Below, piece by piece: positions 31,777 through 42,433 of a DNA stretch of 64,000 nt. Positions within the stretch are counted from its first letter, which is position 1, and each line of letters begins with the position of its first letter. The notes under the pieces are model-generated. The model saw only the letters and a list, made by a program, of their open reading frames with translations. It was not told where the DNA came from and made no database searches. The stretch is from Paramyrothecium sp. XJ0827 (Eukaryota; Ascomycota; Sordariomycetes; Hypocreales; Stachybotryaceae). The translations under genes and the position numbers were made by a program. The stretch covers positions 4,030,001 to 4,094,000 of the forward strand of contig JAJFPB010000001.1 of NCBI GenBank assembly GCA_020881915.1, in the 5' to 3' direction.

Positions 31777-34700
31777 TCACAGAGGCATCAGTCCAATGCT
31801 CCCGCCTGGCTTGTTCACGAGCTTGCCGTCCCTCTTGAAGCCTCCTCCAGCAGGTTTTGGCGCCGAGGAAGAGCCACCACTAGTCTTCCTCCAGGTGCTG
31901 CTGCCTTTCCGCTTGCCAACTCCACCGCTCGCTTTTCTGGACCATTTCTTGCCACCCGAGAACTTCCTGCCATTAGGTTTGCTGGACGAGGCCCTTGACT
32001 TTGCCTGGCTGGCTTGGCTATTGCTATAACCTTGTAGTCTGTCATGAAAGGCTTGCACCTCTGGACGGGGCTTTGCGCTAAAGTAATGCGAGTCCTCCTC
32101 TTCCGCAGCATCCGCCATGTCCGCTTCATCGTCATCTGTTTCCATATCTGAGCTGATTAGATCGACAAAGTGCTGGTCCTGGTCTGACACATCGTGCTCG
32201 CCGCTAGCCGCCACGATTTCCTGATACGTCGTATGGTATCTTTTCAGGATCGGTAGGAACTTGGTTCCATGCTCTTTGACTTTATTTTGATCAATACCAC
32301 GTATTCGCCCCATCTTTTCAAGTGTCGTTGTCCAATTGATCGCCATCTCACGATAGTCTCGTTCTGTGAATAATGGTCGTCTCAAGTCTTTCTTATTTCG
32401 AATGAGCTCTTCCAGTTTCCGAGCCTCGCCGACGAAGCCATTAACAACGTCTTGGTGTATATCATTCAACTCTTGTAGGCGCCCGTCATTCGTGATTGGT
32501 GAACCTTTCTTCCGTGCAGCAGGCTTGGGAGGACGATGGTTGGGCAATGGCGCAAACCCGTCACTGCCGGCATCGTCTTCCTCAAGTTCGTCATCCGAGA
32601 CCACAAATCCATCGTTGGCGTAGCCCTGTGGTCCAGTGGCCACTTCCTCCTCGTCACTCTCCACGACTTGTCTCCGCGCTTTTCGCCGATTGACTGGTGA
32701 AGAAACATAGGTTGATTGCATCTCCGACAGATCTTGCTCCTTTGATTTCTTGGCAGACTTTTTAGTCTTCGCCTTGGCCGTTTTGGGGTTCTTATCCCCA
32801 TCAGACACTTGGATTGTGAGCATCAATTTCTTCTGACCATTTAGAAACTGTCTTGCCATGGGTCCAATTTGGAGATACTGTATGGCAATTCCATAGTTTC
32901 CAACAACGTTGTTCTCGTGGAAAGCCTTCTCTGCCGACAGGCGGTCGATAACACGAACCACTTCATGCTTCTTCAGACCTTGAGCTGCTCCATGCCACTG
33001 GCCCGACAACTCTTCCTCGTGAGGAGGATACCTTTTACCGAGCAGAATATCTGCACACTGGTTCGGGGTGAGCTTTCGCTGAGCCTCCACTACCCGTATG
33101 GCAGCAATAGCATATTTTGAAAAGTCTTTCAACTCGAAGACAAGGCCGGCTTTGCAGTTGTCGCACGACTTCTGGCATTGCGAGGGCATAAAATCTTCTC
33201 CGAAGTAACGAAGGACCTCTGTGCGTCGGCAGTCGGATTTGTTGTCACAGAATGCCGTGACACGGTTCAACATCACCATCTGCCGTTCCTTCTGCTCCTC
33301 ACTGCCCTCGCCATCTGCGATTAACTTCTTCAAGACCCTTATGTCTCCTTTCCCGAAGTATAGAATGCAGTCAGAAGGCTTGCCATCTCGTCCTGCTCTG
33401 CCCGTTTCTTGATAGTAGCCTTCCAAGCTCTTTGGTAAACCATGGTGGATGACGAATCGGACGTCGGGCTTGTCAATGCCCATGCCGAAAGCTATGGTAG
33501 CGACAACCACCTTGACCTGACCCTTCTGCCAAGACGATTGCACCTCAATCTTTTCTTGCGGGTCAATGCCAGCATGGTAATGCCGCGCGGTTATGCCGTG
33601 GCCGGCTAGTTTCGACGCAACGTCTTCCGACTGCTTTCGAGAAATCGTATAGACTATGCCGCTCACGTTTCGGTAGTTGGACTTGATGAGCGCTGCAATA
33701 TTCTCAGTAGCATTCGAGTTGCTAGTCTTTGGTCGGACCTCGTAGTACAAGTTTGGCCGGTTGAAGCTTTGCGAAAAGACTTGGCAGTTGATCATCCCTA
33801 GGTTGTGCTTAATATCCACAATAACATTCTGTGTCGCTGTGGCCGTCAGGGCCATGACAGGCACGTTGGGAAATTTCGAGCGGACCTGCCCAAGCGTCTT
33901 GTAATCGGGACGGAAATCATGGCCCCATTGACTGACGCAATGCGCTTCATCAATGACGAGACGAGCAAACTTGCCCTTGCGGTATAATGCCTGCATCCCG
34001 CTATTGAAGGCGACGTTCTTGCTCACCATTTCTGGTGTGACGTAGAGAAGCTCGATAAAATGCTCTGGACTCCTTTCGTTGAAAGCACTCATCACCTGCC
34101 TCTTGTATTCAGATGAACATTCGCCGTTGAAGGCAACAGCTTGGATACCCAGTGCCTTCATGTGGTCGACCTGGTCCTGCATCAAGCTTAGGAGCGGAGA
34201 AATAACAATTGTCACTCCTCTCGTTTTGCCAGTCTTCACAATTGCTGGCAGCTGATAACAGAGAGACTTGCCGCCTCCCGTGGGCATCAGGACGAAAGCA
34301 TCCTCCCCAGCTAGCGTAGCATTTATTGCTTCGAGTTGATTGTGGCGAAATCCCTTCATCCTAAAACGGTCCTTTAGCATCTTCTGTACTTCCGGTGACC
34401 ATGAGTGTCGCATGAGGTTTGGATCGATTCTTAGTTCGGGCAAAGCTGGCGCTGATTGTCTGCTGGGCGAGACTTTAGTTTGCGACACATTCCCGGCGTT
34501 CCCGGATATATGTGTGAGAACTTGACGTGAAGTACGTGTAGTAGCAGTAGATGCAAGTTCCATGTCGTCCTCTTGCAGGAAAGCTAGCAGATCGTCCTCT
34601 TCGTTTAAGTCGCCAAATTCCTCATCAACGCGATCGTGAGTATTGCCCATGGTGCCTGTGCGCGGACGTGTCTGCTGAGGCCTCTGAGCCACACTCGGTG

Positions 34701-36963
34701 GCGCGTGAGATACCCCGTGGTCTACGTCTGAGAAGTCCTCATCCATAAGTTCCATGTCGTCAGTATGTCGTACCCCATTTTCCTTGGTACCCGGCGCATA
34801 AGGCCGATTGCGCGCCAACTCCAGAGGTAATGTGCGTGTATCTCGAGGGAAAGGCGTAGTGAACAATTGAATCTCGTCCTGGGGAATTAATTCGCTTCGA
34901 GGTCCAATTCTAGTTCGGGGCATGGGCTCGTTCCAGAGACGGGACTGTTGTATCTCAGAGAGTTGGGTTTGGTGAATGATTTGTGTCGCAGGTCCAGCAC
35001 CAGGCGTTGAGTCTTCCGAGGCGCGGGACATATTCACACGCCCGGCAGGAGGGGCTTGTGTACCGAGCACAATATTGCTTGGGTTGCTCGAGCTGCTCAG
35101 GTTCTGCTGCTGCGTCCCCAAGAAGCTAGCTTCGTCGAGTCCTGCTTTGGAAAAGGCAGCCAGTAGATCAGTCTCGACAATTTGTATGTGATCAGTGAGC
35201 TCATCTAGCTGAAACTCGTCGGCATCCGTGTCAAGGCCATCAGCGTAGCCTTGAGCCACCCGCTGTGCTATAATCTCTCGTTCTTTACATAGCGATTGGT
35301 AAGACTGCAGCGGCTTGGACAATTCTTGGACGACTTTCTGTTGCTTCAGCAGTTGTTCCTTTTCCGACTTGATTTCATCCCGCCGATTCTTAGGCCAACG
35401 CTCATGGACAGCTCGCATGAAATTTTGTCCGTTTTGTTGCAACTTCAATTCAAATGACTCTTGTTCACGAATAAGCACGTCTGGGTTCGCCAACAGGAAG
35501 GCAAGCAGTCGTGGTGTTTGGCTGGAGGGTGGAAAATCTTGATTGTCTTGGTTGGCGCCAGGTCGTGGATCTGCAACCTCGGGTAATATGGAGGTCATGC
35601 TGGTCAGGACTGTGCTTGGCGCCATCAAACCTGATGTGCTGTCGAGGTTTGGTCTTGAAGGAGAATCAAAAACTTGGTTCTGACTTCCACGAAGTGTGGA
35701 AGAGTCTGTACCTTCGACAGATAAAGCAGGAGCAATATGCTTGTACTCGGGTCGAACAACATCTCCAACCGAGCCAGTACGAGATGGAGGTGTCAGAAAC
35801 TCGTCGTCTGAGTCGGGAATGATCAAATTTTCAGCCGATACAGGTTGCGTCGTCTTCAGATTGATGCTGCCACGATCCACGTCCATGGCCGTTGACAAGT
35901 GATCAGATCGATCAATCGGCGGCTCCAATTTTTCGCGTGGCCCATGATTGATTGATGGAGATGCAGCCGCTGTGAAGATGTGCTGGGAGCTCGCGGGCGT
36001 CCGCCGACTGGCAGTCTGTCTAGTTGGTGAAGACATGGCCACTACATCTTGCTTGGTTGCGCGCCTCTTAGTGCTCCTCGGTGTCTTGGCTACAGACTCC
36101 CTCTCAAGTTCATGGCTTTGGAGTCTGTTTCGAGAGCTTGGCGGATCTCCACGGCGAGCAATTGAATTGCCTCTTGGGGTAGATGCTGGAGGATCTGTTC
36201 CCAGGAGCTGATAAACATCCGGGAAGTGTGCCTCATCCCCGAGCTCCCGTCTACTAACCTCGGAGCTCTTTCTCTTTTTGCTGCTCCGTGAAGTTGGCAG
36301 CGGCAAGGGTGCTTCCCCCCCACTATCGCCTTTGCGGGAGTCAGAGGAGGTGAAGGCACCATCGGTCAAATCCATATACTCGAGCTCTTGGTCATCGAAA
36401 TCCGCAAAATCAAGGTCGATCGCAGGGTTGAATGGTGGCTTCGGAGGGATCTTCCGGGGAGACAACGCGACCGGACGCTGTTTTCGAGTATGAGAGTCCG
36501 GCACAGCCGAGGATCGTGCTGGCTTAACGCTCAGCCGGCTGATTTCCTGAGTGGTAAGCCTAGGACTTTTGGCCTGTTCCTGCCGGCCATTCTTAGTGGC
36601 CAAAGGAGATTCGTGCTCCTGCTTGAAAACCAGAGAAGGTTTTTTTGACTTCGTAGTAGAAGTTAGCCTGCCCATGTCTTCGATTTCTTCCACCTCTGGT
36701 GATTCTGCCTTCTCCTTCGTGACCCAGGCGTCTCTCTTCAACCCATCAGTCCGATCTGGTGCTTCGGTCTTGCAAGACCGTCTCTGCTCAAGCTCCTCGA
36801 GGTTAGCTGGACCAGACCGTACTTTCAAGACCGAAGATTGCGTTCGCGTGGTTCCCGAGCCTGACGAATCGCTTGCATTGGGGAAAGGCCGTGGAGCTGG
36901 TCGAGAGAGCGAGGTATCGTTCAGCAGCCAGGAAAGGTGATCTTGCAGGTTGTTCCGAGTCAT
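31777..36963 (-). CDS. SGS1: RecQ-family DNA helicase (Sgs1/BLM/QDE-3 type)
   Basis: One uninterrupted ORF of 1,728 residues. The N-terminal half (1-860) is disordered with many Ser/Pro and acidic patches, as in Sgs1, where this part binds Top3-Rmi1. The helicase core starts [16 protein letters not shown]. Walker [16 protein letters not shown] is near residue 890, DEAH in [20 protein letters not shown] near 1003, and motif VI is [17 protein letters not shown]. The RQC zinc site ([25 protein letters not shown]) is near 1236-1270. An HRDC-like segment ([20 protein letters not shown]) is near 1530, followed by a basic Gly/Lys/Ser tail. The enzyme unwinds DNA 3'-5' and dissolves recombination intermediates. 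The Neurospora orthologue QDE-3 is also needed for quelling. Confidence 0.94.
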   Translation of the reverse strand: MTRNNLQDHLSWLLNDTSLSRPAPRPFPNASDSSGSGTTRTQSSVLKVRSGPANLEELEQRRSCKTEAPDRTDGLKRDAWVTKEKAESPEVEEIEDMGRLTSTTKSKKPSLVFKQEHESPLATKNGRQEQAKSPRLTTQEISRLSVKPARSSAVPDSHTRKQRPVALSPRKIPPKPPFNPAIDLDFADFDDQELEYMDLTDGAFTSSDSRKGDSGGEAPLPLPTSRSSKKRKSSEVSRRELGDEAHFPDVYQLLGTDPPASTPRGNSIARRGDPPSSRNRLQSHELERESVAKTPRSTKRRATKQDVVAMSSPTRQTASRRTPASSQHIFTAAASPSINHGPREKLEPPIDRSDHLSTAMDVDRGSINLKTTQPVSAENLIIPDSDDEFLTPPSRTGSVGDVVRPEYKHIAPALSVEGTDSSTLRGSQNQVFDSPSRPNLDSTSGLMAPSTVLTSMTSILPEVADPRPGANQDNQDFPPSSQTPRLLAFLLANPDVLIREQESFELKLQQNGQNFMRAVHERWPKNRRDEIKSEKEQLLKQQKVVQELSKPLQSYQSLCKEREIIAQRVAQGYADGLDTDADEFQLDELTDHIQIVETDLLAAFSKAGLDEASFLGTQQQNLSSSSNPSNIVLGTQAPPAGRVNMSRASEDSTPGAGPATQIIHQTQLSEIQQSRLWNEPMPRTRIGPRSELIPQDEIQLFTTPFPRDTRTLPLELARNRPYAPGTKENGVRHTDDMELMDEDFSDVDHGVSHAPPSVAQRPQQTRPRTGTMGNTHDRVDEEFGDLNEEDDLLAFLQEDDMELASTATTRTSRQVLTHISGNAGNVSQTKVSPSRQSAPALPELRIDPNLMRHSWSPEVQKMLKDRFRMKGFRHNQLEAINATLAGEDAFVLMPTGGGKSLCYQLPAIVKTGKTRGVTIVISPLLSLMQDQVDHMKALGIQAVAFNGECSSEYKRQVMSAFNERSPEHFIELLYVTPEMVSKNVAFNSGMQALYRKGKFARLVIDEAHCVSQWGHDFRPDYKTLGQVRSKFPNVPVMALTATATQNVIVDIKHNLGMINCQVFSQSFNRPNLYYEVRPKTSNSNATENIAALIKSNYRNVSGIVYTISRKQSEDVASKLAGHGITARHYHAGIDPQEKIEVQSSWQKGQVKVVVATIAFGMGIDKPDVRFVIHHGLPKSLEGYYQETGRAGRDGKPSDCILYFGKGDIRVLKKLIADGEGSEEQKERQMVMLNRVTAFCDNKSDCRRTEVLRYFGEDFMPSQCQKSCDNCKAGLVFELKDFSKYAIAAIRVVEAQRKLTPNQCADILLGKRYPPHEEELSGQWHGAAQGLKKHEVVRVIDRLSAEKAFHENNVVGNYGIAIQYLQIGPMARQFLNGQKKLMLTIQVSDGDKNPKTAKAKTKKSAKKSKEQDLSEMQSTYVSSPVNRRKARRQVVESDEEEVATGPQGYANDGFVVSDDELEEDDAGSDGFAPLPNHRPPKPAARKKGSPITNDGRLQELNDIHQDVVNGFVGEARKLEELIRNKKDLRRPLFTERDYREMAINWTTTLEKMGRIRGIDQNKVKEHGTKFLPILKRYHTTYQEIVAASGEHDVSDQDQHFVDLISSDMETDDDEADMADAAEEEDSHYFSAKPRPEVQAFHDRLQGYSNSQASQAKSRASSSKPNGRKFSGGKKWSRKASGGVGKRKGSSTWRKTSGGSSSAPKPAGGGFKRDGKLVNKPGGSIGLMPL

Positions 36964-37837
36964 GAGGGCGAGTTACTCGAATCCGTCCGGGCCGCAAGAT
37001 CTGAGGCGAGCAACATCTGGAATAGCCGCCTCTAGTACTTGCGATTTGGGTGGACCAATTGGTTGTTGCGTATCATATTAGGTTTGTTTAATGGGTACTT
37101 TGCCTCAACGAGCGTGATCACGGGCAACAGTCGCGTATCGCGTATCTTAGTCAGCTTGTGATGCGTAGTCACGTGGATTTGCAAGTTCAATAAATTTTCG
37201 CGACGTCCTGCTTACCTGAGAGATACGCTGTCGGCTGTCGGCGGCATCGGCAAAGTCTCTGTGGCGCCGAAGCCGTCCCCACCTTTTTCGGGAGGCGGCC
37301 GGCTCGAACCGGGTCTGAGACTGGCTACAAGCCGGGAATCATGCTTTTTACTCAGGTTAATAGAACAAAATACATTTAGTAAATGATTCCGTCTCTTCTA
37401 TATCGTGGGGGTTTGGGTGGTTCAACTTTTAAGAAAAAGACGCATTTGAGCGATAAAAGAATATGAACATGCGCTGTTGTGTCCCAAATTTATGATTGAT
37501 GCGAAAACAGGGCGTGGCAAAGTATTCCCGACGACTTCACGGACGTCATGCCGCCCGACGCCGCACTTCCGGATATTCATCCTTCCCGCAATGATTCACA
37601 GCCCAAAAAGGGAAAATGTCTTCGGTGCAGGGCGGTTGTCGGATCCGGTCAATAAGGGTAATTCCACTCAAGTTGTTATAACTTTTGACATCTTCCCATC
37701 CTCAACTTCTGCGCTCTTGTATACTTTTTTTTATTTTTTTTGGTGCAAATTGAATCGAAGAGAGCCAGCGATCATCCGTGTCTTGTGTGTTATCATTCTA
37801 CTACTTGACTACCGAGTTCATATAGTCAACCTCGGAT
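36964..37837. promoter_or_regulatory. Divergent region between the RecQ gene and the DUF1275 gene
   Basis: 874 bp with no supported gene. TTTTCGCG is at 37195-37202 (CGCGAAAA on the helicase strand), a core resembling fungal MBF/SBF or E2F sites, about 235 bp upstream of the helicase ATG. A TTTTTT-rich tract near 37725-37745 lies before the DUF1275 start. Confidence 0.45.
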
Positions 37838-38719
37838 ATGAACAACCCGCACACCAAAGCTGGGGCGCTCTCGAAACCTAAGGAAGCATCTTGCCCCCTT
37901 CCATCCAGCAAGAAGCACCATGCCTGCGTGAAGCATCTATCTGAAGATGTTCGACCCTCGGTTTTCGTCGAATTACTCCTCGTTGTGTTGACGTTTTGCA
38001 CTGGCATTCAAGGTAGGCTTGCTAAGCATACCGGCTCCCGGCCATGACTTCTATAGCTGCATCTTGCTAACTTAACTTTAATAGATGCAACCACTGTCCC
38101 TGACTACCATTGTTTTACTTCGAATCAGACGGGCAACACCGTTTTCTTGTGCCTAGCACTTATGATGCCCCATCTGAACGGCGATATGTTCATCACATCT
38201 AACATTGGTGTCGCTCTCGGTCTGTTTCTTGGGGCAGGGTGGCTGACGGGTCAGATCAGCCATGTGGTTGGACCAAAAAAACGCTGGTGGCTGGTACTTT
38301 GCAATTTAATCCAGACATGTTTAGTTTTTGGCGCTGCGGCCGTGCAGCATTATCAAGGGACAGAAAAGACGGGCCCGAAGGCACTACTAGTCGTGGGGAT
38401 GCTTGCGTTCTCGTCAGGTAGCCAAGTGGTGCAGTCAAGGAGCTTGTCAATGACGGAAATCAGCACCGCCATGGCAACTGCAGCCTGGGTGGATCTAGTC
38501 ATCGACCATAACCTATTCCGGCTGGACAATAGACCTCGGACCAGGCGTGTTGCATTCCTAGTGTCACTAATAGTAGGGTGTCTGGTTGGAGCGCTGATTT
38601 TCAGAACAATCGGCTCAGCAGCAGCTATTGGCGTGTCGGGAATTGGTAAACTCATTGTCACGGTGTTATACCTCTTGGCTAGTTCCGAGACCCCAGGGGA
38701 GGCAAAGTCCATGGTATAG
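37838..38719 (+). CDS. DUF1275 family multi-pass membrane protein
   Basis: Exons are 37838-38012 and 38085-38719, giving 269 residues. The 72-bp intron (GTAGGC donor, GCTAAC branch, AATAG acceptor) joins GIQ-G to AT-GCA and restores the family motif LLVVLTFCTGIQDATTVPDY, followed by CFTSNQTGNTVFL. About six hydrophobic helices follow, including IGVALGLFLGAGWLTG, WWLVLCNLIQTCLVFGAAA, RVAFLVSLIVGCLVGALIF and GIGKLIVTVLYLLASS. DUF1275 (YoaK-like) proteins are found in bacteria and fungi; their transport substrate is not established. The annotated ATG is the first in frame. The pogo element is inserted only 56 bp downstream of the stop, so its 3'UTR probably runs into the transposon. Confidence 0.85.
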
Positions 38720-38776
38720 CGAAGGCAGTAAACGTATGCTGTCGGGCTGGTAAATAGATGTTGCATTTACGGTATA

Positions 38777-38825
38777 ACGTACATGCATAACGAGTGGATC
38801 AACATAACGAATGGATCAAAAATCC
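38777..38825 (+). repeat. Left terminal inverted repeat of the pogo element
   Basis: 49 bp, inverted copy of 40588-40636. It holds two tandem 17-mers of the form CATAACGARTGGATCAA (38785-38801 and 38802-38818) differing at one base, likely paired transposase-binding sites. Confidence 0.92.
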
Positions 38826-38882
38826 TAACCGCTAGGATAGTAATCTTAATAAAAACACAACAGACCATTTGATCAATTAAAA

Positions 38883-40538
38883 CTAATCGCTATGCTCTTG
38901 CCCAGAGACCTCTATCTCTGCCTTGCATGTTCGAACATTATGCCCTGTCTTGCCGCAAATGCCACAGCGCCTTGGCCTCGGTTGCGATGACCTCCCTTGA
39001 CCGCCTCTTCTCGACGATTCGGCCACTACCTGACTATCTACTTCTATTTGATCAATTGATGCCTGACCTTCGTCTATAGTCATCGTCCCTCCATTACGTA
39101 GGCGTTTCTTTTTTCCCCTCCGGCGCCGGCTTAGTATTGCATTTGCCTCTCGAAGATCCTTAACCTCTGACTCTAATAGAGCCATCCTATGGATAATTGC
39201 CTTCGTTCCCTTAGAAAAAGACTTTAATGCATTAACAATTGATGCTGGAGAACTGCTCTTATGTCTTCTAATTCGTCTCTCAATGAAATCGGATTGAGAT
39301 TCGGTTTCTCTTACTGTCTTTGGGGTTCGTGAGGTCCAAGGGGCAGGAAGCTCAGGCTCATTTATAGCAGGCGTTGGAGTTCGTAATCGAATATCAAGCT
39401 TCGGGATCACATGGTTCGCATCTAAAGGAGTAAGTCCAGCTCCTTTAAAGCCTCCCTGAATATTCGATTTGGTCATTATGACTTGGTGTGCGTTGTAGAA
39501 GGCGGGAAAGAACTCGGTCTTGGAAATGTGTGTTATAGAGCATTTGATCAAATGCTCTATTTCTTGACCATAAGCCTTCTTAAGCGGCCCAAAGCAGCCC
39601 ACATCAAGCGGCTGGAGTAAATGAGATGAATGAGATGGCATACAGAGCGTAATAATCTTATTCTCCTTGCAGAAATCCTCAAAAGCGACCGAATGGTGGC
39701 TCTCATGCCCGTCAAGGATCAGAAGACGATAGGCACCATTTGATCTTTTAATTGAATGCCGATTGAAGTGCTTTAGCCACTCAAGGCCCGTCTCGTTATC
39801 GGTCCAACCATTCTTGGTGGTTGCAATAGCCCAATCGCCCGGGAGGTTGCTTTCGCGATACCAACTAGAGAGGTGATATTGGCCTGCAACAATGATGAAC
39901 GGCGGCAGTGCCCACCCTTCTGCATTAACCGATTCAATCGCAGTAACCCATTCACGGTTTCCCGGCTGAACCTTTCTAGGGTTTGCACGACTCTCTGCGC
40001 CTGTAATAACCATGCCGCTTGCAATAACGCCCATCATAAAGCCTGTCTCATCAAAGTTGTATATATCATTTGATCTTATGCCATACTTCGCGATTGTATT
40101 CGCCACAAGCTCAAACCACGCGTTTATCGCGATTGGATCTTCGCATTTGGCCCTCTGGTAGTCATATCTGCGAAAGAAACGCGTTCTGAGCTCTGGTTGC
40201 CGCTTAATAAAATTCGAGGCCCATCGTGGCCCAACAGGAGGCATATCTCGCTCAGCAAGCAATCGATTTGCCATATCTTCAACACCACAAAGCCGGGGAG
40301 GAAATCCTCGCATATCCAGATCAAGGATATATTGAACTATCGTCTGTTCCTCAAGATCAGATAGTTTACGTAAATTAGCCTTAGTATCGCGTCGAGAAGG
40401 CATGCCTTGCTTGCGATTACGTAGGCTTGAGAATGGGATCTCGTAGATCTGTGCTGCGCGTCGCAGGCTTAATTTTGGATTAGATTGAAGGGCATGAAGT
40501 GCAAGAATAATATTAGGCTCATTATTAGAGTTCGGCAT
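38883..40538 (-). CDS. Pogo-type DDE transposase with CENP-B-like DNA-binding domain
   Basis: I start at Met 40538 (MPNSNNEPNI), giving 551 residues. A longer in-frame start at 40619 lies inside the inverted repeat. Order of parts: a psq-type helix-turn-helix (LSLRRAAQIYEIPFSSLRNR), a CENP-B/Tc5-type HTH (GFPPRLCGVEDMANRLLAER), and a DDE catalytic core with Asp163 (YNFDETGF), Asp276 (LLILDGHESH) and Asp312 (LLQPLDVGCFGPLKKAYG). Then comes a basic linker with a coiled coil (LLESEVKDLREANAILSRRR) and a C-terminal CCHC zinc knuckle (CGICGKTGHNVRTC). All catalytic residues are present, so the protein could be active. The zinc knuckle is a feature I associate with part of the fungal pogo family. 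Confidence 0.95.
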   Translation of the reverse strand: MPNSNNEPNIILALHALQSNPKLSLRRAAQIYEIPFSSLRNRKQGMPSRRDTKANLRKLSDLEEQTIVQYILDLDMRGFPPRLCGVEDMANRLLAERDMPPVGPRWASNFIKRQPELRTRFFRRYDYQRAKCEDPIAINAWFELVANTIAKYGIRSNDIYNFDETGFMMGVIASGMVITGAESRANPRKVQPGNREWVTAIESVNAEGWALPPFIIVAGQYHLSSWYRESNLPGDWAIATTKNGWTDNETGLEWLKHFNRHSIKRSNGAYRLLILDGHESHHSVAFEDFCKENKIITLCMPSHSSHLLQPLDVGCFGPLKKAYGQEIEHLIKCSITHISKTEFFPAFYNAHQVIMTKSNIQGGFKGAGLTPLDANHVIPKLDIRLRTPTPAINEPELPAPWTSRTPKTVRETESQSDFIERRIRRHKSSSPASIVNALKSFSKGTKAIIHRMALLESEVKDLREANAILSRRRRGKKKRLRNGGTMTIDEGQASIDQIEVDSQVVAESSRRGGQGRSSQPRPRRCGICGKTGHNVRTCKAEIEVSGQEHSD

Positions 40539-40587
40539 CTTAAATTGTTGAGAATCAATTGATGAAATGGTTAGGTTGTAGATTGAG

Positions 40588-40636
40588 GGATTTTTGATCC
40601 ATTCGTTATGTTGATCCACTCGTTATGCATGTACGT
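40588..40636 (-). repeat. Right terminal inverted repeat of the pogo element
   Basis: 49 bp, reverse complement of 38777-38825, including both 17-mer subrepeats. A TA duplication follows at 40637-40638. Confidence 0.92.
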
Positions 40637-41682
40637 TAGACATAGGAAGATTAGAGAATCGATCTGATAACTCATGGGCTTGGCAGTGTAAGCATAAACC
40701 TTGGCTAGCCTCTTCTTGTCTGCCGTTCTATCCATACCTACCCTGGAGCCCGGCAGTTGCTCGTTCGATGTTCGGGTTTGCAATCTGATACTATTAGCCT
40801 TACACTGCCCTGTTACGGCTGGGTTAACCGACATCTGCTTTTGAAGTTTATGGTGGCCGTGGGATTTATGATGGGAGGTTTGTTGCTTGGCATTGATTCG
40901 CGGGGTTTCGACCTTTCAACAATCCTCGATCATGCACTTCACTGTTTTCTTCGGCGGCTTTAATAGGAACACTATATTAGACCCAAGATAGGAAAAGGCG
41001 GATGACACCTCTCGCTAGAAAGACGGAGTGGCAAGCTTCGAACCACGCAGATGGCATCTGAGGAAAATGGAAATGGAGATAGCGTCCTCAACTATGATCG
41101 CTTAGAAGCTGCATGTATAACCCCTAGAGCATGGAGACAGCACCCTTGCTGTTGAGGATGAAGCCATGCCCCACATAGTTGGACGAGCACAATTCGTGTC
41201 AAGCCGTCGCCCATACTCGAGGGTCTAGGCTAACTACCTATTAGTTCTGCAACAGTCTGACCTGAGGCAAGGTACCTCGGATCAACGTGATTGCCAGTGC
41301 CATGATCCGTCGACGCCACACCGCCATTGGCGCCACTGATCAGGGGCTCGCCAGGCTGCAGCCCAGGGGTCCTGCATCAGCTGGGGCTTTCTGCCATGTC
41401 CATCGCTAATGCCGTCGCTCACGAAACGGCCGGTGTCCAGCGTTCTGACGCCAGATTAGCCAGGCACCAGCCGCGTCGTGACATGTGTCTTGTCCAACCT
41501 CAGCTACGGTACGAGGAGTAACACCGGAGATCACGAGGTTTCGCGTGTCGGGGCCCCAATTCTTTAGGCAGCTCCTCCACCCAAAGCGCGTCCCCCCGTG
41601 TCGCGCTGTGCACATCGTGCGTACCGTATTTGTGAATTTCGATAATCCATCCCACGAGTGAGGGCGGGGTATTCCCAAGCCT

Positions 41683-41712
41683 GGTGCCAGTGCCAGTGCC
41701 GGTGCCGGTGCC
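41683..41712. repeat. Short tandem repeat, five GGTGCC/AGTGCC hexamers
   Basis: Five adjacent hexamers of the form RGTGCC in non-coding DNA. Too short to suggest a function. Confidence 0.85.
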
Positions 41713-41922
41713 ACGATGACATGGATATGGATGGTAACGCTACGCAGGGCCTTGGCCTCAACCATCGCGGAGTGCGCCTAACTGCACATGGCCCTAGCAC
41801 AAGGCAACGTGCAGCTACCGGGCGGAGACTTGTCGACTAACGGTGCAAGAGCTGAAGTGAACAATGAATGATTCGAGACGATCCACGAAGCCAAGTGAAC
41901 AAGCAGGATGGCCCGGCCTTTG

Positions 41923-41930
41923 TATATATA
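41923..41930 (+). promoter_or_regulatory. TATA box of the ankyrin gene
   Basis: TATATATA in an otherwise GC-balanced region, followed within 40 bp by a pyrimidine/CA-rich stretch suited to transcription start. Confidence 0.5.
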
Positions 41931-42433
41931 CCACAACACGCTCCCGTTGTTCATTCAGTCAGTTGAATAGCAAGCTCAATTCCTACCAAAACCATAGCAG
42001 TCAAGGAACCGGCGTCTCATCTCGGTTTGATTGATGCAATAGCACTCTGTTGCAGTGTACTTTGTTGTCATACTGTCCCTGGTTCGGACTCGTCAAAAGG
42101 CAAGCCCTCTCTTTCATCGTCCCACTTACTCCCCAACTCGACATATTCCCCAAACTCCATTCACCTTACGCTCAGCTATACAGCAATTGACCCTCATGAA
42201 AACCGCCTATCTGCAATGTAACTGTGCTGGACTCTTACGCCATGGCCGCTGAATACTAGACCATCACCTTATGACCCAGAAACTTCATACTTTGCTTCGG
42301 GGAAGAATGTTAACAGACCATTAGATTGCGTCAGACAAAAACCAAGAAGCCAAATAAGCGCAAATTATCGTCATAGTTTTGACTGATTCCCAACCTGTTC
42401 ACGCGCCGACATTAAAACCTACAATCCTTCGGC

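Larger units (their letters stand above)
38777..40636 (-). mobile_element. Complete pogo/Fot-type (Tc1-mariner superfamily) transposon
   Basis: A 1,860-bp element bounded by TA target duplications (38775-38776 and 40637-40638). It has 49-bp terminal inverted repeats (38777-38825 and 40588-40636) that I read as identical. It holds one intact transposase ORF. Ends begin ACGTACATGC. Base composition is more AT-rich than the flanks, but the ORF has no stops, so RIP has not inactivated it. No second copy is in the window. Confidence 0.92.
40639..42433. other. Intergenic: transposon flank and promoter of the ankyrin gene
   Basis: 1.8 kb without a supported gene. An imperfect inverted pair (GGCAGTGTAAG at 40682-40692, CTTACACTGCC at 40799-40809) sits beside the pogo element. 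A 30-bp hexamer array (RGTGCC x5) is at 41683-41712. A strong TATA box TATATATA is at 41923-41930, about 500 bp before the ankyrin ATG, so the leader is long. Confidence 0.5.

Noticed and set aside
37290..37320. GGCTCGAACC resembling a tRNA T-arm
   Set aside because: The surrounding bases do not fold into acceptor, D and anticodon arms on either strand. No A-box at the right distance.
40682..40809. Complete MITE call for the inverted pair beside the pogo element
   Set aside because: Only 11 bp pair, the flanks show no target duplication, and pairing does not extend inward. Kept only as a low-interest observation.
40838..40963. Hydrophobic ORF (FMVAVGFMMGGLLLGIDSRG) as a transporter fragment
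   Set aside because: Too short, and the likeness to sugar-transporter helix 1 covers only about 20 residues. No second motif nearby.
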